DNA of 64,000 nucleotides, taken from the NCBI GenBank assembly GCA_030035585.1, contig CM057464.1, positions 74,074,919 through 74,138,918 of the forward strand, in the 5' to 3' direction. The stretch's first letter is position 1. The number at the start of each line of letters is the position of its first letter. Positions 46,590 through 57,480 of this stretch are shown here, piece by piece. Origin of the DNA: Dugong dugon (lineage: Eukaryota > Chordata > Mammalia > Sirenia > Dugongidae). The position numbers and the translations under genes were made by a program. The notes under the pieces are model-generated. The model was given only the letters and a program-made list of their open reading frames with translations, ran no database searches and had not been told where the DNA came from.

Positions 46590-48892
46590 CACCACTTTTC
46601 TGTTAGTTTGTAGTACTGCAGGGGCTTGCATGTTGCTGTGATGCTGGAAGCTATGACAACAGTTACCAGCAGGGTAACGCATAGTGGACAGGTATCATTG
46701 GAGGTTCCAGACTAAGACAGACTAGGAAGAAAGATCTGGTGATCTATTTCTAACAAACAATAACAATAACAAAAAAAAAAAAAAAACTAGCCAATGAAAA
46801 CTTTATTAATAGCAGTGGAACACTGTCTGATACAGTGCCAGAAGAAGAGCCCCTCAGGTCAGAAGGCACTCAAAATAATGACTGGGGAAGAGTTGCCTCC
46901 TCAAAGTAGAATTGACCTTAATGATGTGGATGGAGTAAAGCCTTTGGAACCTTCATTTGCTGATGTGTCACTACTAAAAATAAGAAGAAACATCTGCAGA
47001 CATCCGTTAATAATCAGGACATGGGCAGTACAAATTATGAATCTAGGAAAATAGGAAGCTGTCAAAAATGAAATAGAATGCATAAAGATCGATATCCTAG
47101 GCATTAAGGAACAGAAATGGACTGATATGGGCCATTCTGAATCAGACAATCATATGATCTACTATGCTGAAAATGAAAAATTGAAGCAGAATGGCTTTGC
47201 ATTCATCATCAAAAAGAACACTCAAAGATCTGTCCTGAAGTACAATGCTGTCAGTGATAGGACAATATCCACATGTCTACAAGGAAGACCAGTTAATACA
47301 ACTATTATTCAAATTTACCCACAAATCACTAATGCCAAAGATGAAGTAATTGAAAAGTTTTACTAACTTCTATAGGCTGACATTGATCAAACATGCAATC
47401 AAGATGCACTGATAATTACTGGTTATTGGAAAGTGAAAGTTAGAAACAAAGAAGAAAGATCAGCAGTTGGAAAATACAATCTTGGTGACAGAAACAAAGC
47501 CGGAGATCTCATGATATAATTTTACAAGACAAACAACTTATCCATTGCAAATACTTTTTTTCAACAACAAAAATGATAACTATACACATTGACTTTGCCT
47601 AATGGAATACATAGGAATCAAGTCGAGTATATCTGAGGAAGGAGAGAATGGAGAAGCTCAGTATCATCAGTTAGAAGAAGGCCAGGGGCTGAATGTGGAA
47701 CATATCATCAAAAGCTCATACGCAAGTTCACGTTGAAGCTGACGAAAATTAAAGTAAGTCCATGAGAGCCAAAGTACGACCTTGAGTATATCCCACTTGA
47801 ATTCACAGTCCATCTCAAGAATCGATTTGATGCATTGAACAATGACTGAAGATCAGACTAGTTGTGGGAAGACATCATATATGAAGAAAACAAAAGGTCT
47901 TTAAAAAGATAGGAAAGAAAGAAAAGACCAAAATGGATATCACAAGATACTCTAAAACTTGCTCTTCAACAGCATAACTAAAGTGAAAGGAAAAAATGAT
48001 GAAGTAAAAGAGCTGAAAAGAACATTCCAGAGGGCAGCTTGAGAAGACAAACTACTATAATGAAATGTGCAAAGACCTGGAGTTAGAAAACCAAAAGGGA
48101 AAAAACATGCTTGGCATTTCTCAAGCTGAAAGAACTAAAGAAAAAATTCAAACCCCAAGTTGCAATACTGAAGGATTGTATGGGCAAACTACTGAATGAT
48201 GTAGGAAGCGTCAAAAGAAGATGGAAGGAATAAACAGTCAATGTACCAAAAAAAAAAAAAAAAAGGTCAAAATTCCACAATTTCAGAAGGTAGCAAATGA
48301 TCAAAAACTGATGGTATTAAAGGAAGAAGTCCAAGCTGCACTGAAGGCACTGGTGAAAAACAAGGCTCCAAGAACTGACAGAATACCAAGTGAGATGTTT
48401 CAACAAACAGATGCAATGCTGGAAGCGCTCACTCATCAATGCCCAGAAATTTGGAAGACAGCTACCTGGCCAACAGACTGGAAGAGATCCATATTTGTGC
48501 CCATTCCAAAGAAAGGTGACCCAACAGAATGTATAAACTATAGAGCAATATCATTAATATCAAACACAAATAAAATTTTGCTGAAGACCATTCAAAAAAT
48601 GGTTGCAGCCGTACATTAACAGGAAACTGCCAGAAATTCAAGCCAGATTCAGAAGAGGATGTGGAATGAGGGATATCACTGCTGATGTCAGAAGGATACT
48701 GGCTGAAAGCTGAGAATACCAGAAAGATGTTTACCTATGTTTTATGGACTATGCAAAGGCATTCGACTGTGTGGATCATAACAAGTTATGGGTTACATTG
48801 CAAAGAATGAGAATTCCAGAACACGTACGTGTGCTCATGCGGAACCTGAGCAGAGCTAGGGGATACTCAGTGCTTTAAAATCAGAAAAGGTC
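46590..48892 (+). mobile_element. RTE (BovB-like) LINE, 5' part (split by an L1 compound)
   Basis: The head starts near 'tgttagtttgtagtactgca' and matches the reverse complement of 29170-29368. The endonuclease region runs 46900-47560, with open pieces at 46794-47054 and 47127-47366 and the word 'GYWKVKVRNKEERSAVGKYN' in frame near 47420. RT fingers lie at 48221-48619, and RT motif A 'YLCFMDYAKAFDCVDH' near 48735-48780 still has its aspartates. Several stops and A-run expansions break the frame. The element continues at 57481, and together the two parts make about 3.2 kb, roughly full RTE length. Confidence 0.93.
48877..48892. repeat. Target-site duplication, left copy, of the L1 compound
   Basis: 'aaaatcagaaaaggtc' is part of the RTE sequence and recurs at 57465-57480. 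The preceding 'cttt/aaaa' gives the canonical L1 endonuclease site TTTT/AA on the bottom strand. Confidence 0.93.
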
Positions 48893-50459
48893 AGACTTCC
48901 AGGAACATGGCTCTTCAGGCAGAAGCACCACGCCATCCCTCCACAGCAAAGATCCGAAAAACTAAGCCAAACAGAGAAAACAGCAATCCTGAAACCTTAA
49001 AATATAAAATTAGGAGATAAAGAACTCAGCCAAGCACTAAATGGAGTGTGAAAACTGACAGAGAAAAGAGAGCAAGGAGAGGTTCATGCAGAGGTCCCCT
49101 ATCAGCTAACACAGTGTGGATTTGCCATCTTGGACTCCGATCAGAGACCAGCAAATAGGGGGTACAAGAAAGCAGCTTCATGGAGCTTCCAGCAGGAGAC
49201 AGAACAACCGGTAATTGGCGATATACGCTTTCCCACCTCCCACCCTTCTTCAACCCCTCTTGGCCTCCTCTGCTTCCCGCAGTCACAGTCTCTTGGCCAG
49301 GAAGCACCGGCTGCTTGGATTCCACCTGCCTGCACTGACTGACTCCGGGTGCCATTTGTTGGCTGCTGGTGTGGCTTTTTTCTGCTTCTTTTGATTTCTT
49401 CTTTACCGCTTACCCCTTCCCCCTCCTTTCACTCAAATACCTGGCTCCGTGTGCCATCTTTGCTTCTTCCTGGGGGGCTGCGGAGCTCCATTCAAGTGTG
49501 GAACTGCTTCCCAGTCTGGGCTGCCATGCTGGTGGGATCCCAGGGCTTTCGTTTGCTTGTTCTGAATTGTTTGTTTTCTTGTCCTTTTCTCAAGTTGGGA
49601 GCCCATTCTGACCAGGCAGTGCTACATGGCTTGGGACCTACCCCCTCAGCTTGCGCAGACAGGCAGAGGGATCCCTGAGTACATTTCTTTTTTTTTTTTT
49701 ATGGGGTTTTTTCTGTTTTTTGGGGGGATTCACTTTTTTTTTTAATTTGTTTTGTTTTCTTTTCCCTCTTTTTCCCTTTTTGTCTTTCTTTATTACTCAT
49801 TTTCTCATCTCTCTATACCTTCCTTCTCTTCCTGTCCCCTGAATACCAGGAAATGAATTCCTCCATGCCTTCTATCCAGGTTGTACTGCAGCACATGGGA
49901 ACACCAGGGGGATCCCTGGGAGCTCTGCTGTTCTTTTTTCTTCCTAAAATTTTTATTTATTCATTCTTTTTTTTTTCTTCTTCTTCCCCTTTTTTGTTTT
50001 TCTCCATTTCATAGTCTCTCATCTCTCCACTCCAACAGCAAGCCCCCCTAGCATTCTTTTTTGTTTGTTTGCATGTTTTTGGCTCCTGTTCCTCTCTCCT
50101 CTCTCCCATACCCATCTTAGCTCCACACATCACAATCTCCCCCCTCCATCCTGCCTACCAGCACTGTGCACTTGACATCACACCACCAAGCAGCACAGGC
50201 ACAGCCTACTGGAACCTGCCCTGCACAGATTACTGACCTGCCCTGGTGGCTTTAGTAAGTGCCACAAACAACCCACACCAGCAACTCCTCTTCAGCTAGA
50301 CCTATCCTGCTGTACCATATCTGAGAGACTGACCCTGCCTACAGATGCGCAAACAACAAAGAACACACAGCCCGCCTGCTCAGACATAACCAAATTTAAA
50401 AAAAAAAGGACAAAAAAAAACAAATCTACAATCAATAAACAAGAAAAAATAACTACTGA
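48893..50459 (+). promoter_or_regulatory. L1 5'UTR of the upstream ORF2-less copy
   Basis: Homologous to 14091-16869 in reverse, but with only about one monomer (words 'ggctgcttggattccacc', 'gccatttgttggctgctg', 'tgctggtgggatccc'). Pyrimidine-rich T-runs are present near 49690 and 49735. CpG content is lower than in the intact array. Confidence 0.8.
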
Positions 50460-51521
50460 ATGCCCTGAAGGCAGCAGACAATATCAAAACGTTTACAAAA
50501 GCAGGACAGTATGTTTCCAATAGGCATCCAAAATAAAACACAAAATGACTTTCCAGTGGAAGAAAAAGCACTAGAACTACCTGATAGGGAATTCAAACCT
50601 CTAATACTCGGAATTATCCAAGAGTTGAAGCAAAAAGCAGACAAAAATGAGGAAAAAATAGACAAATTCATGGAAAAGGCAGAAAAATTCATGGAAAATA
50701 CAGACAAAAAAAATGGAAGAATTCAGGAAAATAATGCAGGAACAAAACGCAAAAATAAATTCACAACTAGAAATAAAAAAACAACACTTAGAAAGCCAAA
50801 AGATAAACAATAAGATTTCAGAAATGGACAGTGTCACAGAAGGGCTGAGGGGCAGATTTGAAAAGGTGGAAGACAGGATCACCGGAATTCAAGACAAATA
50901 CTTAGATACAACTTGGTTTGAGGAAAAATCAGAAAAAAATAAAGAAGAAAAATGAAGAGACCCTGAGAATTATGTGGGATACAATCAAAAGCAAAAATCT
51001 TCAAGTGATCAGAGTTCCAGAACAGGCAGAGAAACCAGAAGACACAGAGAGAAGCATTGAAGAACTGCTGACAGAAAACTTCCCCAATATCATGAAAGAT
51101 GACAAGCTGACCATCCAAGAAGCTCAATGAACCCCATATAGGATAGACCCCAAAATAAAATCACCAAGGCATATCATAATCACACTCGCCAAAAGCAAAG
51201 ACAAACAAAGAATCCTGAGAGCAGCTCGAGAAAAACAAAACTCACAAGAAAGGAGAAACAATAAGACTAAGCTCAGATTATTCAGCAGAAACCATGCAGG
51301 CAAGAAGGCAATGGGATGACATATATAAAACCTTGAAAGAAAAAAATTGCCAGCCAAGAATAGTATATCCTGCAAAACTCTTGCTCAGATATGATGGTGA
51401 AATTAGGTCCTTTCTAGATAAAAAGAAATTAACAGACTATGTAAAAACTAAACCAAACTTATGAGACTTATTAAAAGAAGTCCTTCGATCTGAGAACAAA
51501 CAATATCAGACCACAGGCTGA
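50460..51521 (+). pseudogene. L1 ORF1 pseudogene (upstream ORF2-less copy)
   Basis: The ancestral start at 50460 reads ATG CCC TGA: codon 3, CGA in the full-length L1, is now a stop. The frame 50511-50813 keeps 'ALELPDREFKPLILGIIQEL' and the coiled-coil region with a short extra repeat ('MEKAEKFMENTDKK'). A frameshift follows near 50710. 50918-51130 and 51290-51521 cover the RRM/C-terminal region with further breaks. The codon run Q-L-E-I-K-K-Q lacks the TAA stop shared by the other two copies. Confidence 0.9.
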
Positions 51522-53272
51522 ATATAGGATACAAGATTGTACCAGCTAGATACCAACCTAGGAAATGAACTCTTAAGGACTATGAAAAACCAAAAGAATT
51601 ACAAAAGGGAACCAGAGAGGTTAATCTGTAAATGACAGCAGCATCAGAAAAATAAAAGAGGGAACAAACAGCATAGAGATGGAACCTTCTAATGGAAAGG
51701 AAGTCAAGCGATACCAAGTAATAATACACCGGTTCAAATCTAGGAAGATAAGGGTAAATTTCACGGTAATCACAAAGAAAGTTAACAAACCTACTCATCA
51801 AAATAAAGAAGAAAAAATAAAGTCTCAGTAAAAACAAACCTACAAAAACAAAAGAAATGGAAAAAAAATCCACAAACAAAAGGAACTCAGCACAGGAGAG
51901 TAAGAGGAACAACACTGGAGGTCATTACGCTGAGTGAAATATGTCAATCATGAAAGGAAAAACATTGTATGAGACCTCTACTGTATAACTCATGTAAATG
52001 TTGACACACAAAGGGAAACAATCTTTGTTGGTTATGAGGGATGGGAGGAGTGGGGGGGGCACTAAACAGACAAGTGGTAACTTTGGTGAAGGCTAAGACA
52101 GTACAAATTACTGGGGAGGCCAGCACAAATTGTACAAGGAAAGGTCATGGTAGCTCCACAGACGCTTCCAAATTCCCTGAGGGAATGAATTGCTGGGCGG
52201 AGGGCTGTGGGGACCATGGTCTCAGGGAACACCTAGCTCAATTGGCATAACACATTTTATAAAGACAATGTTCTACATTCTACCTTGGTGAGTAGCATCT
52301 GAGGTCTTAAAAGCCCGTGAGCAGCCATCTAAGATACTCCATTCATCTCACCCCTTCGGGAGCAAGGGAGAACAAAGAAAACAAGATACAAGGAAAAGAT
52401 TAGTCCAAAGGACTAATGGACCACAGCTAACATGGCCTCCACCAGACTGAGTCCAGTGCAGCTGGATGGTGCCTGGCTACGACCACTGACTATTCTGACT
52501 GGGATCACAATAGAGGGTCCTGGACAGAGCTGGAAGGGGATGTAGAACCGAATTCTAACTCACAAAAAAAGACCAGATTTACTGGCCTGACAGACTGGAG
52601 AAACCCTGAGAGTATAGCCCCTGGACACCCTTTTAGCTCAGTGGTGAAGCCCCTCCTGAAATTCACCATTCAGCTGGGGATTGGACAGCCTCATAAAACA
52701 AAATAAGACTAATAAGGCACAGCAGTCCAGGGTCAAGGACTACAAGGCAGGAGGGGACATGAAAACTGGTGATACGGAACCCAAGGTCGAGAAGTGACAG
52801 TGTTGACATGTCATGGGGTTGTTAACCATTGTCATGGGGCAATATGTGTACTGTTTAATGAGAAACGATTTGTTCTGCAAACCTTCATCTAAGGTACAAA
52901 AAAAAAAAAAAAGAATTATCTATATGAGATCAAATTGACAACAGCAACTCAGAAGGTTTGATGGGAAGCCCAGGGGACAGTGAGTTGAAGATAATGGTGA
53001 TGGAATAATTTAGAAAAGGATAGTGAGAATAGCAGCACAACTGGAAGAATGTAATCGATGTCACTGAATTGTACATATAGACTTTCAAAATGGTATAACT
53101 TTGGCTATGTATATTTTCACCAAAAAAAGATCCTAAAGATCAAGAAGGCAGAGTGTTGACATGTCATGGGGTTGTTGACCAGTGTCATAGAACAATATGT
53201 GTACTGACTGTTTAATGAGAAACAATTTATTCTGTAAACCTTCATCTAAAGTACAAGAAAAAAAAAAAAAAA
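51522..53272 (+). other. Spacer, ORF2 remnant and composite 3'UTR
   Basis: 51522-51912 is inter-ORF spacer. 51913-52000 is the ORF2 C-terminal remnant. A G-rich tract follows at 52037-52061. The first L1 3' end is at about 52795-52912, then 105 bp of unrelated sequence (52913-53017). Next come a segment with 'tgaattgtacatatagac' and 'ttcaccaaaaaaag' that looks like an older L1's 3' end, and a second terminal module. Confidence 0.8.
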
Positions 53273-55159
53273 GAGGTAGTCCCGGCAAAATGGCGCTCTA
53301 GGCAGAAGCACCACGCCATCCCTCCACAGCAAAGATCTGAAAAACTAAGCCGAACAGAGAAAACAACAATCCTGAAACCCTAAAACATCAAATGAAGAGA
53401 AAAAGAAATCAGCCAAGCACTAAATGGAGTGAGAAAACTGAAAGAGAATGGAGAGCAAGGAGAGATTCATGCAGAGGTCCTCTACCAGCTAACACAGCGC
53501 GGATCCACCATCTTGGACTCCTATCGGAGACCAGCAAACAGGGGGTGCGAGAAAGCAGCCTCATGGAGCGTCCAGCGGGAGAGAAAACAACCAGTAATTT
53601 GCGACATACGCTTTCCCAACCCCCACCCTTCTTCACCCTGACTCGGCATTCTCTGCTTCCTGCAGCCACAATCTCTTGACTGGGAAACACCAGCTGCTTG
53701 GATTCCAGACACCCGAACGGGCCAGCTCTCTGAGTGCCGTTTGTTGGCTGCTGCTATTGCTTTTTTCCACATCTTTTGATTTCTTCCTTACCTCTCAGCA
53801 CTTCTCCCTCCTTTCGCTCAAATACCTGGCTCCAAACACCATCTTTGCCTCTTCCCGAGGGGCTACAGAGCTCTGGTAATTTGTGATTTACGCTTTCCCA
53901 CTCCCTACCCTTCTTCACCCACACTCAGCCCCCTCTGCTTCCCGTGGACACAGTCTCTTGTCTGAGAAACACCAGCCCGCACTAGCTGGCTCTCTGAGTG
54001 CCATTTGTTAGCTGCTAGTGTTGCTTTTTTTTTCTGCTTCTTTTGATTTCTTCCTTACCTCTCACCACCTTCCCCTCCTTTCGCTCAAATACCTGGCTCC
54101 GTACAGCAGTTTGCTTCTTCCTGAGGGACTGTGGAACTCTGTTCAAGTTTGGTGCTGCTCCCCGGTCTGGGCTACCGTGCTGGTGGGATCCCGAGGCTTT
54201 TGTTCGTTGGTTTTGAATTGCTTGTTTTCTTTTCCTTTTCTTGAGTTGACAGCCCTTTCTGGCCAGGCGGTGCTGCGTGGCAAGGAGACATCCCCCTTGG
54301 CTTGCACAGATGTTCAGAGGGATCCCTGAGGACATTTCTTTTTCATTGTTTTTTTCTATTTTTGGGGGGGCCTTTCCTGTTTTTTTTTTTTAAATTTGAT
54401 TTCTTTTCTTTTCCCTCTTTTTCCCTTTTTGTCTTTCTTCATTGCTCAGTTTCTCGTCTACATGTATCTTCCTTCTCTTTCTGTTCCCTGAATACCTGGT
54501 GTTGTATACCTCTATACCTTCTAGCCAGGCTGTACTGCAACAACTGAGAGTGACTTCGCCAGACCTCATAGCTGCACCGGTGGGATCCCTGGGAACTTTG
54601 CAGTTCTTTAACCTTTCCAATTTTTATTTATTCATTCTTTTCTTTTCTTCCTCCTCCCCTTTCTTTTTTTCTCCATTTTATAGTCTCTCATCTCTCCACT
54701 CCAACGGCAAGCTCCCCTAGCATCCTTTTTTGTTTGTTTGTATGTTTTTCGCTCCTGTTCCTCTCTCCTCTCTCCCATATCCATCTTAGCTCCACACATA
54801 ATAATCTCCCCACTGCATCCTGCCTACCTGCACTGTGTGCTTGACATCATACCAACAAGCAGCAAAGGCATGGCCTAGTGGGACCTGCCCTGCACTGATT
54901 ACCGACCCACTCTGGTGGCTGTAGTAAGTGCCACAAACAACCCGCCCAGTAACTCCTCTTCAGCTAGACCTTCCCTGCCGTACCACATCTGAGTGACTGA
55001 CCCTGCCAACTGGAGAAGGAGGCAAAAAGTATTCTGCCCACAGACAAGCAAACAACAAAGTACACACAGTCCGCCTGCTCAAACATAGTCAAAATTTTTT
55101 TTAAAAAAGGGATGAAACAAACAAATCTACAATCAATAAACAAGAAAATTAACCACTGA
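53273..55159 (+). promoter_or_regulatory. L1 5'UTR of the downstream ORF2-less copy
   Basis: Two monomer-like units with the repeated words 'gccgtttgttggctgctg' (about 53725) and 'gccatttgttagctgcta' (about 54000), and 'cctttcgctcaaatacctgg' twice, at an interval near 265 bp. It is thus a shorter version of the array at 14808-16510. Confidence 0.8.
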
Positions 55160-56203
55160 ATGCCCTGAAGACAGCAGACAATATCAAAACATTTACAAAA
55201 ACAGGAAAGGATAGGTCCAGCAGGAGTCCAAAATAAAACACCAGATGACTCTCCAATGGAAGAAAATGCACTGGAACTACCTGATAGGGAATTCAAATCT
55301 CTAATACTCAGAATTCTCCAAGAGCTGAGGCAAAAAGCTGACAAACATCAGGAAAAAATAGACAAATTCATGGAAAATGTGGACAAAAAATTGGAGGAAT
55401 TCAGGAAAATAATGCAGGAACAAAATGCCAAAATAAATTCACAACTAGAAATTATACAAAGATAACAATTAGAAATCCAAAAGATAAACAACAAGATTCC
55501 AGAAATGAACGGTGTCATAGAAGGGCTGAGAAGCAGATTTGAAATGGTGGAAGACAGGATCAGTGGAATTGAAGACAAACACTTGGATACAACTCTGAGA
55601 AAAACTCAGAAAAAAGAACAAAGAAAAATGAAGAGACCCTGAGAGTTATGTGGGATACAATCAAAAGCAAAAATTTGCAAGTGATAGGAATTCCAGAACA
55701 GGGAGAAAAAAGAAAACACAGAGAGGATTATTAAAGAACTGCTGACTAAAAACTTCCCCAATATCCATGAAAATGAAAAGCTGGCCATCCAAGAAGCTCA
55801 ACAAACCCCATACAGGAGAGACCCCAAAAGAAAATCACCAACGCATATCATAATCACACTCGCCAAAACCAAAGACAAACAAAGAATCCTGAGAGCAGCT
55901 CGTGAAAAACAAGAAGTCACATACAGAGGAGAAACAATAAGACTAAGCTCAGATTATTCGGCAGAAATCACGCACGCAAGAAAGCAATGGGATGACTTAT
56001 ATAAACTCTTGAAATAAAAAAATTGCCATCCAAGAATAATATATCCTGCAAAACTCTCATTCAAATTTGATGGTGAAATTAGGTCATTTCCAGATAAACT
56101 GAAATTAAGGGAATATGTGAAAGTCAAACCAAACTTATAGGAATTATTAAAGGGAGTTCTTCGATCTGAGGACAAACAAATTCGGCTCACAGGCAGAATC
56201 TAG
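55160..56203 (+). pseudogene. L1 ORF1 pseudogene (downstream ORF2-less copy)
   Basis: The ancestral ATG at 55160 has TGA at codon 3, as in the upstream copy. 55256-55465 is open ('ALELPDREFKSLILRILQEL', coiled coil 'KADKHQEKIDKFMENVDKKL') and stops at TAA, at the same codon as the third stop of the full-length L1. Further frame breaks occur near 55610 and 55735. The C-terminal domain (55740-56203) ends at TAG exactly where the full-length L1 ORF1 ends. Confidence 0.92.
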
Positions 56204-56211
56204 GACACAAG

Positions 56212-57464
56212 ATGGATGAAACTGGAGGACACTATGCTGAGTGAGATAAGTCGATCACAAAAGGACAAATATTGTATGAGACCTCTATTGTAAAAACCCA
56301 TGAAAAAGTTCACACACAAAATGTAACAATCTTTGTTGGTTACCAGGGATGGGAGGGGTTGGGGGGGAAATACTAAATAGGCAATAGATAAGTGGTAGCT
56401 TGGGTGAAGGGTGAGACAGTACACAATACAGGGGAAACTAGCACAACTTGTACAAGGAAAGGTCATGGACGACCCATAGGCACATCCAAACTCCCTGAGG
56501 GACTGAATTGCTGGGCGGAGGGATCTGGGGACCATGGTCTCAGGGAACATCTAGCTCAACTGGCATGACACAGCTTATAAAGACAATGCTCTACATTCTA
56601 CCTTGGTGAGTAGTGTCTGGGGTCTTAAAAGCCTGTGAGCGGCCATCTAAGATACTCCATTGGTCTCATCCCTTCGGGAGCAAGGGAGAATGAAGAGAAC
56701 AGGATACAAGGAAAAGATTAGCCTGAAGGACAAATTGTCCACTGCTACCAAGGCCTCCACCATACTGAGAGCAGTAGAGCTAGATGGTGCCCGGCTACCA
56801 CCACTGACTGCTCTGACCAAGATCACAACAGAGGGTTCTGGACAGATCTGGAGAAGGATGTAGAGCATAATTCTAACTCACAAAAAAAAAAAAAAAAGAC
56901 CAGATTTACTGGCCTAAAGGAGACTGGAGAAACCCAAGAGTCCGGCCCCCAGACATTCTTTTAGCTTAGTGGTGAAGTCATCTCTGAGGTTCACTGTTCA
57001 GCCTAGAAGTGGACAGCCCCGTAAAACCAAATGAGACTAATGAGGTACAGTAGTCCAGTGATAAGGGCCAGAAGGCAGCAGGGGTCAAGGAAGCTGGTGA
57101 TAGGGAACCCAAGGTTGGGTAAGGATATTGTCAATGTTTTGTGAGATTCTTAACCATTGTCATAGGGCAACACGTGTAGTAACTGTTAAATGAGAAACTA
57201 TTTTTTTGTTAGCCTTCATCTTAAGTGAGAATAACAGCACGATTGGAAGAGCGTAGTCAATGTCACTGAACTGTGCATGTAGAAATTTTTGAAATGGTGT
57301 ATCTTTGGCTATGTGTATTTTCACCAAAAAAAAAAAAGGTTGAGAAGTTAAAGGGTTGACATGTTGTGGGGTTGGTAACCAATGTCATAAAACAATATAT
57401 TTACTACTGTTTCATGAGAAACTATTTGTTCTGTAAGCCTTCACCTGAAGTACAATTAAAAAAA
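56212..57464 (+). other. ORF2 C-terminal remnant and 3'UTR
   Basis: The remnant keeps about 30 open codons of the ORF2 end (W-M-K-L-E ... to TAA near 56291). The 3'UTR contains a G-rich tract at 56341-56366, a first terminal module ending near 57225, the 'ggaagagcgtagtcaatgtc' segment, and a second module to the tail. Confidence 0.82.
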
Positions 57465-57480
57465 AAAATCAGAAAAGGTC
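57465..57480. repeat. Target-site duplication, right copy, of the L1 compound
   Basis: Same 16 bases as 48877-48892. After them the RTE sequence resumes without loss ('tgcatcagggatttcc'). Confidence 0.93.

Larger units (their letters stand above)
48893..53272 (+). mobile_element. ORF2-less L1 (5'UTR, ORF1, spacer, 3'UTR), upstream copy
   Basis: The element has a leader ('aggcagaagcaccacgcc'), about one monomer-like unit (49262-49700), the rest of the 5'UTR, an ORF1 relic (50460-51521) and about 390 bp of inter-ORF spacer. At about 51912 there is a jump to the last 30 codons of ORF2 ('actggagg.cattacgctgag'), then a full 3'UTR. About 3.7 kb of ORF2 is missing. The 3'UTR has a first end with A-run (52897-52912), about 105 bp of extra sequence and a second end with A-run (53257-53271). 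The next L1 begins immediately. Confidence 0.93.
53273..57464 (+). mobile_element. ORF2-less L1 (5'UTR, ORF1, 3'UTR), downstream copy
   Basis: It starts with 'ggcaaaatggcgctctaggc' (YY1-like position) right after the A-run of the upstream copy. About two monomer-like units lie at 53650-54330, the rest of the 5'UTR runs to 55159, and the ORF1 relic is 55160-56203. Eight bases after the ORF1 stop the sequence jumps (about 56211/56212) to the ORF2 C-terminal W-M-K-L region. The 3'UTR has two modules, ending with an A-run at 57457-57467. No separate target duplication is visible at its 5' end. Confidence 0.93.

Noticed and set aside
53409-54335. Frames of 60-110 aa in L1 5'UTRs on both strands
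   Set aside because: Equivalent frames are not conserved between the three 5'UTRs.
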